Positions 1-5,815 of a stretch of DNA of 32,991 bases are shown piece after piece. The stretch's first letter is position 1. Each line of letters opens with the position of its first letter. A program made the position numbers and the translations under genes. Source of the DNA: Eoetvoesiella caeni (lineage in GTDB: Bacteria; Pseudomonadota; Gammaproteobacteria; Burkholderiales; Burkholderiaceae_B); the NCBI RefSeq assembly GCF_003315175.1, contig NZ_QNRQ01000021.1, positions 1 to 32,991 of the forward strand. Reading direction: 5' to 3'. Under the pieces are notes generated by a model. The model was not told where the DNA came from. It saw only the letters and a list, made by a program, of their open reading frames with translations, and ran no database searches.

Positions 1-95
1 AAGGCGGCCGCGTCGTTTCTGGCCGATGCCCCCTCCTGGCGGCCAATCTTGGGGATAAACCCTGTGGATAGCCGCACTTATCCACGATAGATCAG
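1..95. repeat. Terminal redundancy, identical to 32897-32991
   Basis: The first 95 bases recur exactly as the last 95 bases of the window. This is what a circular molecule looks like when an assembler leaves an overlap at the cut point. Joining the ends gives a circle of 32,896 bp and makes repA, the iterons and the origin contiguous. A genuine terminal repeat of a linear element is the alternative but less likely, because the iteron array and DnaA boxes run sensibly across the join. Confidence 0.93.
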
Positions 96-240
96 ACCCC
101 CCCGCTCCGATAGATCAGACCCCCCCACCCCCTGTTTTCTCCGATAGATCAGACCCCCCCAGGGTCGTTAGATCAGACCCCCCCTAAACCGGTACGGTTA
201 AGCCTTTAAGTTTTCCTATAAATATTTGCCTGTAATTGGC
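63..240. other. oriV: Replication origin oriV: DnaA boxes, iterons, AT-rich stretch
   Basis: Two inverted DnaA-box-like sites lie at 63-71 (TGTGGATAG) and 78-86 (TTATCCACG), each one mismatch from TTATCCACA. They are followed by four copies of a 19-bp iteron, CGATAGATCAGACCCCCCC, at 85-103, 108-126 (last base differs by phase), 142-160 and 166-184 (CGTTAG variant). A fifth copy lies at 32852-32870, just across the circular junction and next to repA. Bases 185-240 are markedly AT-rich and are the natural melting region. This is the layout of an iteron-controlled theta origin, where RepA binds the iterons and DnaA helps open the duplex. Confidence 0.88.
85..184 (+). repeat. Iteron array (4 copies of a 19-bp repeat)
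   Basis: Copies at 85-103, 108-126, 142-160 and 166-184 share the core GATCAGACCCCCC. The spacing is uneven (start-to-start 23, 34 and 24 bp), with the larger gap holding a short pyrimidine-rich spacer. The last copy has T in place of A at its third position. Presumed binding sites for the RepA encoded at 31831-32847; this is inferred from position and repetition. Confidence 0.88.
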
Positions 241-290
241 AGGCCAAATCAGTGGAAAACTCAACCGACAGCGCGAACCGAAACGCCGTA

Positions 291-438
291 GCGCCCTACG
301 GGCGCGCCTACCCTCCGGGCCTTCGGCCCTCCGCCCCGTCGCCTACGGCACCGGCCTGCGCCTTCGGCGGGGCACCCCTCCGGGGTTCCCCCGGCTTCGC
401 CGGCTCCCCCTCCGGCTATCGTGCTGGCCTACGGCCAG
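291..438. repeat. Cluster of seven short hairpins, all with C(UNCG)G loops
   Basis: Seven perfect small inverted repeats occur within 148 bp: 291-305 (GCGCCC/GGGCGC), 317-329 (GGGCC/GGCCC), 341-349 (GCC/GGC), 359-369 (CGCC/GGCG), 375-385 (CCCC/GGGG), 391-403 (CCGGC/GCCGG) and 424-438 (CTGGCC/GGCCAG). Stems differ, but every loop is TAC, TTC or TCC closed by C-G, which in RNA gives the very stable C(UNCG)G tetraloop family. The stretch sits between oriV and kfrA. Stem variation with loop conservation suggests selection on structure. It is not a CRISPR, because there are no uniform repeats or spacers. Confidence 0.75.
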
Positions 439-842
439 GCGGCTTACCAAGGCGCGGCACGCCGCGCCGGTGGCAACTCCACCGCCTGCACCCTCATCCA
501 GCGCCGTGCCCGCTGAAAGGCCGCAAAAAGCGGTTTAGCAGGGAAAAGCGGCTTGCCGAGGCCGTGCCTCACATCGAGCGACAGCGCGGGCGGAAAGGCC
601 GCAGGTTGAACGCCAAGAGAAGGGCCAGCAGCCAAGCGGCCGAGCTGGCCAGCATCGTCATTCCAGACGAGGCAGGCCCGGAACCACGGCCAAGCCGCGC
701 AGGAGCGCCCAGGAGGCCCGGAACCGGGCAAGGGTAGGGCAAGGTGCTACCGACCCCGGAAAACGCCACCACGGCCCGCACAGGGCCAAATTTCGATCCC
801 GCCGCGCTCCCGGCCGGGCTGACCCAGGCCCGGCGCGTAGTA
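439..842. other. GC-rich stretch with no convincing gene
   Basis: About 400 bp between the hairpin cluster and the kfrA promoter. Open frames exist on both strands, as expected at this GC content. None has a good ribosome binding site, a recognisable domain or a natural amino-acid composition (they are rich in Arg, Pro and Gly). One frame, roughly 520-737 on the plus strand, is Lys/Arg-rich at its end, but I cannot support it as a gene. The stretch may hold leader RNA or a decayed gene. Confidence 0.4.
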
Positions 843-855
843 TTCCGCTGTAGAC

Positions 856-898
856 TTGTAAATTGTAGTATGTAGTAGTATTATACAACCTACTACAA
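856..898 (+). promoter_or_regulatory. kfrA promoter with inverted-repeat operator
   Basis: A -35 box TTGTAA (856-861), a 17-bp spacer and a -10 box TATTAT (879-884) precede kfrA. An imperfect inverted repeat, TTGTAGTATG (863-872) and CCTACTACAA (889-898), overlaps the promoter, with a further GTAGTA direct repeat inside. KfrA of IncP and IncW plasmids is an autorepressor that binds its own promoter, so this is the probable KfrA operator. Confidence 0.72.
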
Positions 899-926
899 CG
901 CTACATTTCATACAGGAGCAACCGCT

Positions 927-1619
927 ATGGCAGTCACGAAAGAGCAGATTTTTTCCGCCGCCGACGAGCTGGCCGCCAGCGGTCAGCGCCCGACGCTTGA
1001 GGCCATCCGCAAGATCACCGGCGGCAGCTATACGACGATCAGCCCGGCCCTGAACGAATGGAAGGCCCGCCAGGTCACGGCGGCCGCGCCCCTACGCGAG
1101 CCTGCGCCCCAGGCCGTCGCCGACCGCCTGGCCGAGCTTGGCAGCGATCTATGGACAATCGCCCTCGACCTGGCGAACGCCCGGCTTGCCGCTGAGCGGG
1201 AAGGGCTGGAGAAGGCCCGCGCCGAGCTGGAAGCCGACCGCAACGAGGCAACCGAGCTGGCCGACAAACTGGCCGGCGACGTGGAAGCCCTGCAATCCCG
1301 TCTGGCGTCCATCGAGGCCGCCGAAGCGGCCGCACGCGGCGAAGCCGACGAGCTGCGCGGCCAACTGGCCGCCGCCCAGGAACAGGCGCACACCGCCGAG
1401 GCCCGCGCCCAGGAGATCGAGCGCCGCGCCGGCGAGCTGCGCACGGAGCTGGACAGGGCGCACCAAGACGCCGAGCAGGCGCGCGAGGAACTGGCAGGCG
1501 TCCGCGAGGAAGCCGCGCGCCTGGCCGGGCAGCTCACGGCGCACCAGGAACAGAACGCCGCACTGCTGGCCCGCATCCAGCCGGCGGCCGACCAGGACAA
1601 GCCGAAGGGGCGCAAGTGA
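927..1619 (+). CDS. kfrA: KfrA-family DNA-binding coiled-coil protein
   Basis: A 230-residue protein. Residues about 1-50 form the KfrA N-terminal helix-turn-helix DNA-binding domain (it begins MAVTKEQIFSAADELAASGQ and continues with a TLEAIRKITGGSYTTI-type recognition segment). Residues about 75-215 are an unbroken Ala/Glu/Arg/Leu-rich alpha-helical coiled coil. In IncP and IncW plasmids KfrA represses its own gene and helps stable inheritance, with the long coiled coil allowing self-association. The ATG at 927 is preceded by an AGGAG ribosome site, and a promoter with an inverted repeat lies just upstream. The gene overlaps the downstream nuclease gene in a TGATG junction, so the two are probably translated together. 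Length and architecture are normal for the family. Confidence 0.92.
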   Translation: MAVTKEQIFSAADELAASGQRPTLEAIRKITGGSYTTISPALNEWKARQVTAAAPLREPAPQAVADRLAELGSDLWTIALDLANARLAAEREGLEKARAELEADRNEATELADKLAGDVEALQSRLASIEAAEAAARGEADELRGQLAAAQEQAHTAEARAQEIERRAGELRTELDRAHQDAEQAREELAGVREEAARLAGQLTAHQEQNAALLARIQPAADQDKPKGRK

Positions 1620-2083
1620 TGCGGGCAGGGCTGGCCGCGTTCGCGGTCATCCTGGCGGCGACAACCGCCCACGCCGGCGAGCTGCGCGGCCGGGTGGTGG
1701 CCGTCGCCGATGGCGACACGCTCACCATTCTGGACGCCAGCCGACAGCAGCACCGTATCCGGCTTGCCGAGATCGACGCGCCCGAAAAGCGGCAGCCCTT
1801 CGGCCAGCGGTCGAAGCAATCGCTTTCCGATCTTTGCTACGGCCGGGATGCCGCCATCGAGGACGGCGGGCGCGACCGCTACGGCCGCACCATTGGCCGC
1901 GTGAGCTGCGCGGGCATTGACGCCAACGCCGAACAGGTGCGGCGCGGCATGGCATGGGTTTTCGACCGCTATGCGACCGACCGGAGCCTCTACGCGATCC
2001 AGGACGAGGCGAGGGCGGCCCGGCGGGGCCTATGGAGCGATCCTGCGCCGGTTCCGCCGTGGGAATACAGGGCGAAACGATAG
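1619..2083 (+). CDS. nuc: Secreted thermonuclease-like (SNase) nuclease
   Basis: A 154-residue protein with a signal peptide (hydrophobic core at residues 4-15, cleavage likely after AHA at 17-19) and a single staphylococcal-nuclease fold. The Ca-binding and catalytic residues are recognisable: Asp31/Asp33, Arg48, Asp53, Glu56 (in RLAEIDAPE) and Arg90 (in GRDRYGR), with the spacing of SNase Arg35/Asp40/Glu43/Arg87. It should cut DNA or RNA in the periplasm or outside the cell. The ATG at 1619 overlaps the kfrA stop (TGATG). The kfrA-nuc pairing is also known from IncW plasmids such as R388, where the role of the nucleases is unclear. A GTG three bases upstream is possible but less likely. Confidence 0.88.
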   Translation: MRAGLAAFAVILAATTAHAGELRGRVVAVADGDTLTILDASRQQHRIRLAEIDAPEKRQPFGQRSKQSLSDLCYGRDAAIEDGGRDRYGRTIGRVSCAGIDANAEQVRRGMAWVFDRYATDRSLYAIQDEARAARRGLWSDPAPVPPWEYRAKR

Positions 2084-2086
2084 GAA

Positions 2087-2118
2087 ATGCACTGTTTTTA
2101 ATGTTAAAAACATTGCAT
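2087..2118. terminator. Hairpin between convergent genes
   Basis: Inverted repeat ATGCA-C-TGTTTTTA, loop ATGT, TAAAAACA-T-TGCAT, giving 13 paired positions with one mismatch. It lies directly after nuc and before the end of the leftward tra operon, where a bidirectional terminator is expected. The A/T-rich stem is unusual for this GC-rich backbone and has no long external T run, so it could also be a protein-binding palindrome. Confidence 0.5.
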
Positions 2119-2151
2119 CAATCGGGCTGATATTGACACTTGAGGGGCGGC

Positions 2152-2164
2152 TTTAGCCGCTGAA
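2152..2164. promoter_or_regulatory. KorB-operator-like palindrome (12/13)
   Basis: TTTAGCCGCTGAA differs at one base from the IncP KorB operator TTTAGCCGCTAAA. It lies in the convergent gap after nuc. The same degenerate form recurs at 9473-9485; exact forms occur at 5788-5800 and 31807-31819. Confidence 0.5.
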
Positions 2165-2167
2165 AAA

Positions 2168-2560
2168 CTACTGGCCGCCGCGCCGCCGCCGGAAGGCCGC
2201 TAGGTCGATCACGTCCGCCGTGCGTCGGCCTGCGGCCTGCATCGGAGTGGCCGGGGCAGGTCGGCCGGGTTCCGCCAGGCGCTGCCGCCGGCGGAACAGT
2301 TCGAGCAGGAACGACCCCAGGAAAATACCTGGCACGAACGGCAGCACGATCAAAACGCCCAGGGCCGAGGCCAGCGCCCGGAAGGGCTTGGCGAGCCACC
2401 GCAGCGGCCCGCGCAGCAGATCGGCCAGCAGGCCGTCGAGCAGCCAGAGCGCCACGGCCAGGACGAAGCCGCCGGCGGCGACCGTCATCACCGCGCCGCC
2501 GCCGAACCAGGCGGCCAGGCCGACCAGCAGCAGATAACCGATGACGACGAAAACCCACAT
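2168..2560 (-). CDS. Small membrane protein at the end of the tra operon
   Basis: A 130-residue protein I do not recognise. Residues 3-20 and about 22-48 form two hydrophobic helices, an amphipathic stretch follows (LADLLRGPLRWLAKPFRAL), and a further hydrophobic segment lies at about 66-86. The C-terminus is Arg/Pro-rich and cytoplasmic-looking. The ATG begins 11 bases after the traG stop, so it is probably the last gene of the traC-traD-traG transcript. It could be an accessory to the coupling protein or to surface or entry functions; nothing in the sequence decides between these. Confidence 0.7.
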   Translation of the reverse strand: MWVFVVIGYLLLVGLAAWFGGGAVMTVAAGGFVLAVALWLLDGLLADLLRGPLRWLAKPFRALASALGVLIVLPFVPGIFLGSFLLELFRRRQRLAEPGRPAPATPMQAAGRRTADVIDLAAFRRRRGGQ

Positions 2561-2571
2561 GGCCGCGCCCG

Positions 2572-5094
2572 TCAGCTATGGTAGGGGTTCGCATCGAACC
2601 GCCCGGCATACTCGGGATCGGCCAGGTAGTTCAGCCGGTCGAGCAGGTAGGGATATTCGCCCTTCACCAGCACGATGGGCTTTTCCGGCCCCAGGCGCAT
2701 GACCTCATCCGGCGTCAGCAGCTCGCGGCCGGCGAACTGCTGGCTTGAGCCGCTGGACTTGCCCCGGTTCAGGGAACCGCCACCGCCGGAAACGCCGGCG
2801 CCGCTGTTGCGGCCGGTGTTCTCCGTCTCAAACTCAATCGTGGCTTTGCCCAGGCTGTCGCTGATGTACTTGGCCGTGTCGTAGTCGTCCGTGCCAAAGA
2901 ACGACTTGGCGCTGTTCGCCAGGAAGGTTTGCCACTTCGGATAGACGCCCTTCAACTGGCTCAAGTCCTGGATGAACACCCAGAAGGCTAGGCCGTAGCC
3001 GCGCATCAGGCTAACCGCGTCCTCGATCTGCTTCATGTAGCCGAGCTGGCCGAACTCATCGAGCAGGAAGGCGACCCGGTGCATGGGTTGCGTGGTGCTC
3101 GACGTGATGGCCGCGATCACGGAGCCGATGAAGGCCCGGACAAAGCGGGCATTGGGGCCGATCTTGTTGGCGGGCAGCACCATGTAGACCGTCATCAGTT
3201 CGGCCTTCATGTTCGCCAGGTTGAAATCGGAGCGCGACACGGCCGCCGCGATCCGTGGATCATCCATAAAGGCCGTGCTCTTCTGCGCCGTGGAAATCAC
3301 CGAGCCGCGTTCACGGTCGGGCATCCCCATGATGGTGTTTGCCGCCCGCGCCGGAAGGCCGAAAGCGGCCTTTTCGTCGGCGGCCATTTCGGCCAGGGTC
3401 TCAAAAAGCACTTCCTCGCCGGCGGTCAGGATGCGCCGCACTTCGGGCAGATTGCGCCGGCCTTCATCCAGGCCGGCAACGTGCAGCATCAGCCCTTGCA
3501 GCAGCGTCCGGGCCGACTCGTCGAAGTGCGCCTGCCCCTTCGGGTCTGGAATCACCAGGCAGTCAGCCAGCACGGCCGATTCACCGACGCATTCCGGGTC
3601 ACTCGTATCGAGGCGATCCAGCAGGTTGAAGGCGTGCGCCTCGCCCTTGGTCACGCCGAACGGATCGACCACGAAAACCTTATGCCCCAGCTCGCGGCGG
3701 GCGCGAGCCGTCACGGCCGCGTTTTCGCCCTTCACGTCGAGCACCAGGGCCGAGCCGGGATAGTCAAGGAGGTTCGGAATTACCGCGCCAATGCCCTTGC
3801 CGGAGCCGGTCGGGGCGACCGTCACGACGTGGCCGGTAAAGCGGAAACGCTGATCGAGGCCGGCGGGCGCATCGGCCACCCGGCCCAGGGCGAAACCGGC
3901 GGGCTTGCCGGGCGCGACCAGGTGCCCGGCCTGGCGGATTTCCGCGACCGTGCCCCACCTGGCCGACCCATGCGTGACCGGCTGCGCGCCGGGCGCGGAA
4001 GCGGCCTGAACAGCGGCCGCGCCGATGCTGGCAGCGCCGCCCGGTTCGCCCTGCAAACCGGCCCGCAGGTTGTCCAGCCAGGCCCCCAGGACGCGCAGCC
4101 GATGGCCCAGGGTGGAGCCTTCGCCGAGCTTGGACGCCAGCGCGCCGCAGATGCGGCCGCCTTGCGCATACATGGCATAGGTGCCGACCAGGGTTGCCGC
4201 GATCATGGCCCAGGACGGCAGGAACGGAACCAGCACGAACGCCAGCACCATTGCCGACCCCGGCAGCAGGTAGGCGAGGGCGGCCGCGCCAGCCAGCGTG
4301 ACCGGGTTTTGCTTGCGCTTCACGGCCACCACGACCGCGCCGAGCATCAGCACGAACAGGACGAAGAAGAAGATGCCCCAAACCTCGGTGATGCGCCGGG
4401 CGAACCCGCCGAAATAGCCGCTTGCCGTATTGCCGGAAAGCTCCTCCCGGCGCGTCGCTGCCTTCTGCTCGACCTGGCCGCGATACTCCGCTAGAACCTT
4501 GTCGCCTTCCGCAGCCGCCAGCCCCTTCACGAACTCAACGCCCCGCGTCACGGATTGCTGCACGACATTGACGCCAGCCGTTGCCGCCGCCGCTGGCCGT
4601 TCGCCGTCCAGGCCGCCGGAAATCCGGGCGCTGAACTCGTCCAGATTCGCCGCCGTTCCCAGGCCCGCGTTCTGCAAGAAAAGGCCGAGGTCGGCGCGGT
4701 ACAGGCTGAGGATGTTCGCCGCGCCAGCGGCGTTCCGGCTCGCCAGCGCGGCCGCTTCCATTTCCTTCAAGACTGGCAGCAATTCGGCCCACTTGGCGCG
4801 GTAGGCGTTCCAGTCTCCGGCGTTCGTCGCCATCGCCAAATCCTGCTGCCCAATGTCGAGCTTTTGCAGGTTCGCTTCCCACGTCCGGTAGGTCGATTCC
4901 TGCGCGTCACAAATGCGCTTCACCCAGGCGTCAGCGTCGGCCGCGCCGTAGAGCTTTCCGGCTTCGGCCGCCGGGTTGCATTCGGGGAAAACGCGGGCGT
5001 GCGCCGTTGTCGCCAGAGACAGGCAGAACACGCCGAAAAACACCGCCACCACGGCGGCCCACAATCGCGCTGCTAGAGCTTCAAAATCCATCAT
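2572..5094 (-). CDS. traG: TraG/VirD4-type coupling protein with N-terminal periplasmic domain
   Basis: An 840-residue conjugative coupling ATPase. The C-terminal half is a classical TraG/VirD4 domain: Walker A APTGSGKG at about residues 427-434, Walker B LLDEFGQLG at about 675-683. It would bring the TraA-DNA complex to a type IV secretion channel. The N-terminus is unusual: a signal-peptide-like segment with an AHA cleavage site at residues 31-33, then about 200 residues with two cysteines (39 and 62) predicted to be periplasmic. Two or more membrane helices follow, at about 239-259 and 265-312. The start has AGGTGAAG in front of ATG-ATG; the second ATG (5091) is equally possible. The gene lies 32 bases after traD, in the Ti-plasmid order traC-D-G. 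No other secretion genes are present. Confidence 0.93.
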   Translation of the reverse strand: MMDFEALAARLWAAVVAVFFGVFCLSLATTAHARVFPECNPAAEAGKLYGAADADAWVKRICDAQESTYRTWEANLQKLDIGQQDLAMATNAGDWNAYRAKWAELLPVLKEMEAAALASRNAAGAANILSLYRADLGLFLQNAGLGTAANLDEFSARISGGLDGERPAAAATAGVNVVQQSVTRGVEFVKGLAAAEGDKVLAEYRGQVEQKAATRREELSGNTASGYFGGFARRITEVWGIFFFVLFVLMLGAVVVAVKRKQNPVTLAGAAALAYLLPGSAMVLAFVLVPFLPSWAMIAATLVGTYAMYAQGGRICGALASKLGEGSTLGHRLRVLGAWLDNLRAGLQGEPGGAASIGAAAVQAASAPGAQPVTHGSARWGTVAEIRQAGHLVAPGKPAGFALGRVADAPAGLDQRFRFTGHVVTVAPTGSGKGIGAVIPNLLDYPGSALVLDVKGENAAVTARARRELGHKVFVVDPFGVTKGEAHAFNLLDRLDTSDPECVGESAVLADCLVIPDPKGQAHFDESARTLLQGLMLHVAGLDEGRRNLPEVRRILTAGEEVLFETLAEMAADEKAAFGLPARAANTIMGMPDRERGSVISTAQKSTAFMDDPRIAAAVSRSDFNLANMKAELMTVYMVLPANKIGPNARFVRAFIGSVIAAITSSTTQPMHRVAFLLDEFGQLGYMKQIEDAVSLMRGYGLAFWVFIQDLSQLKGVYPKWQTFLANSAKSFFGTDDYDTAKYISDSLGKATIEFETENTGRNSGAGVSGGGGSLNRGKSSGSSQQFAGRELLTPDEVMRLGPEKPIVLVKGEYPYLLDRLNYLADPEYAGRFDANPYHS

Positions 5095-5126
5095 ACTTCA
5101 CCTCTCTGTCAGGTAGAAATTGACGG

Positions 5127-5348
5127 CTAGGAACGGTTGCCGCCGTCCTCTCCATCATCGGAAAAAGCCTCATCGCCGGCCGCCTCAAAGCGCGCTTTGG
5201 CGGCGTCAGCGTTCGGCCCTTTGAGCGCGCCGGCCGCGAGGGTCAAAGCGCCCAGGATCACGGAAGCCGGATAGTCCGCCATGCCGGACTTGATGACCAA
5301 GCCGCCAAGCTGAATCTTGCGGCGTGCATCCTCTCTCCTGGCGTTCAT
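5127..5348 (-). CDS. traD: TraD-family mobilisation protein
   Basis: A short protein of about 73 residues with the TraD signature of Ti and rhizobial plasmids: ARREDARRKIQLGGLVIKSG, followed by a small hydrophobic helix (ASVILGALTLAAGAL) and an acidic tail. In those plasmids traD lies between traC and traG, as here, and is an accessory of the relaxosome or coupling step. The reading frame is open further upstream, overlapping traC. I chose the ATG at 5348, 22 bases after the traC stop, because it gives the usual family length; no strong ribosome site supports any start. Confidence 0.78.
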   Translation of the reverse strand: MNARREDARRKIQLGGLVIKSGMADYPASVILGALTLAAGALKGPNADAAKARFEAAGDEAFSDDGEDGGNRS

Positions 5349-5370
5349 CCGAAGGCGTCCCAAATCGCGG

Positions 5371-5622
5371 TCAGTTCGTGCCAGGCGCTGCCGGAGCCGG
5401 AGCAGCTTGCTGGGTTTCGCCTTTGCGAAATTTCGAGGCGATAGCCTCAAACTCCTTCCGCATGGCGGCGTCATCGATGTCGAGATCGCCAAGACCGGCG
5501 GCAATCGCAATCTTGCCGATGCGTTCGGCGGCCTTGCTTTCGAGTTCGGCCAGTTCAGCCTTGATGCGGTTCAGCTCGGCCAGCTTGTCGGCCTTGCGTT
5601 CGGATAGGGTCTTTCGTGCCAT
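5371..5622 (-). CDS. traC: TraC-family relaxosome accessory protein
   Basis: An 83-residue protein. The N-terminal half is a basic coiled coil (SERKADKLAELNRIKAELAE) and the middle carries the TraC motif ERIGKIAIAAGLGDLDI, also known from Ti-plasmid TraC. The tail is Ala/Pro-rich. TraC-like proteins bind near oriT and help the relaxase. The ATG follows a strong AAAGGAG ribosome site. It is the first gene of a leftward operon traC-traD-traG-membrane protein and diverges from traA across the candidate oriT. The inverted repeat GCGGG/CCCGC at 5645-5659 in its leader may be a regulatory site. Confidence 0.88.
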   Translation of the reverse strand: MARKTLSERKADKLAELNRIKAELAELESKAAERIGKIAIAAGLGDLDIDDAAMRKEFEAIASKFRKGETQQAAPAPAAPGTN

Positions 5623-5724
5623 CGTTACAGCTCCTTTCGTGATTGCGGGTTATGCCCGCGTGATGTTAGCACCTTGCGACGCTGGCGGGGAAGGCACGGC
5701 GCTGGTATAGTCATGCAGCGAAGC

Positions 5725-5756
5725 GAAATGCGCACTTACGGGTTGCTGCGCAACCC
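5725..5756 (-). other. oriT: Candidate oriT with RSF1010-like nic site
   Basis: On the minus strand the order is a perfect 7-bp hairpin (GGGTTGC-GCA-GCAACCC, 5740-5756) followed directly by GTAAGTGCGCATTT (5739-5726). This matches the IncQ/RSF1010 arrangement of an inverted repeat next to a TAAGTGCG/C core cut by MobQ relaxases. The predicted nick lies between 5731 and 5730 on the minus strand. It sits in the intergenic gap between traC and traA, where Ti plasmids carry oriT. The cut position is inferred by analogy. Confidence 0.78.
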
Positions 5757-5787
5757 TCATACGGCCGGGGATACCCCGGCACCCCTT

Positions 5788-5800
5788 TTTAGCGGCTAAA
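5788..5800. promoter_or_regulatory. Exact IncP KorB operator upstream of traA
   Basis: TTTAGCGGCTAAA is a perfect match to the 13-bp KorB operator of IncP plasmids (TTTAGCSGCTAAA). It ends 15 bases before the traA ATG, beside the ribosome site AAGGGAAG, so a bound KorB could block traA expression. No korB gene is present in this plasmid. Confidence 0.8.
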
Positions 5801-5815
5801 ACGCCAAGGGAAGAA

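Noticed and set aside
85..184. Iterons as a possible centromere (parS) instead of an origin
   Set aside because: Adjacent DnaA boxes, AT-rich stretch and repA make an origin the better reading; the par locus has its own repeats at 30830-30869.
291..438. Possible CRISPR array
   Set aside because: No identical repeats or regular spacers; the elements are individual hairpins with different stems.
252..737. Open frame of 161 codons through the hairpin array
   Set aside because: Composition is almost entirely Pro, Arg, Gly and Ala, produced by the GC-rich hairpins; no ribosome site or domain.
3079..4494. Long plus-strand open frame of 471 codons
   Set aside because: It is antisense to traG, which has clear Walker motifs; the frame is open only because of high GC.
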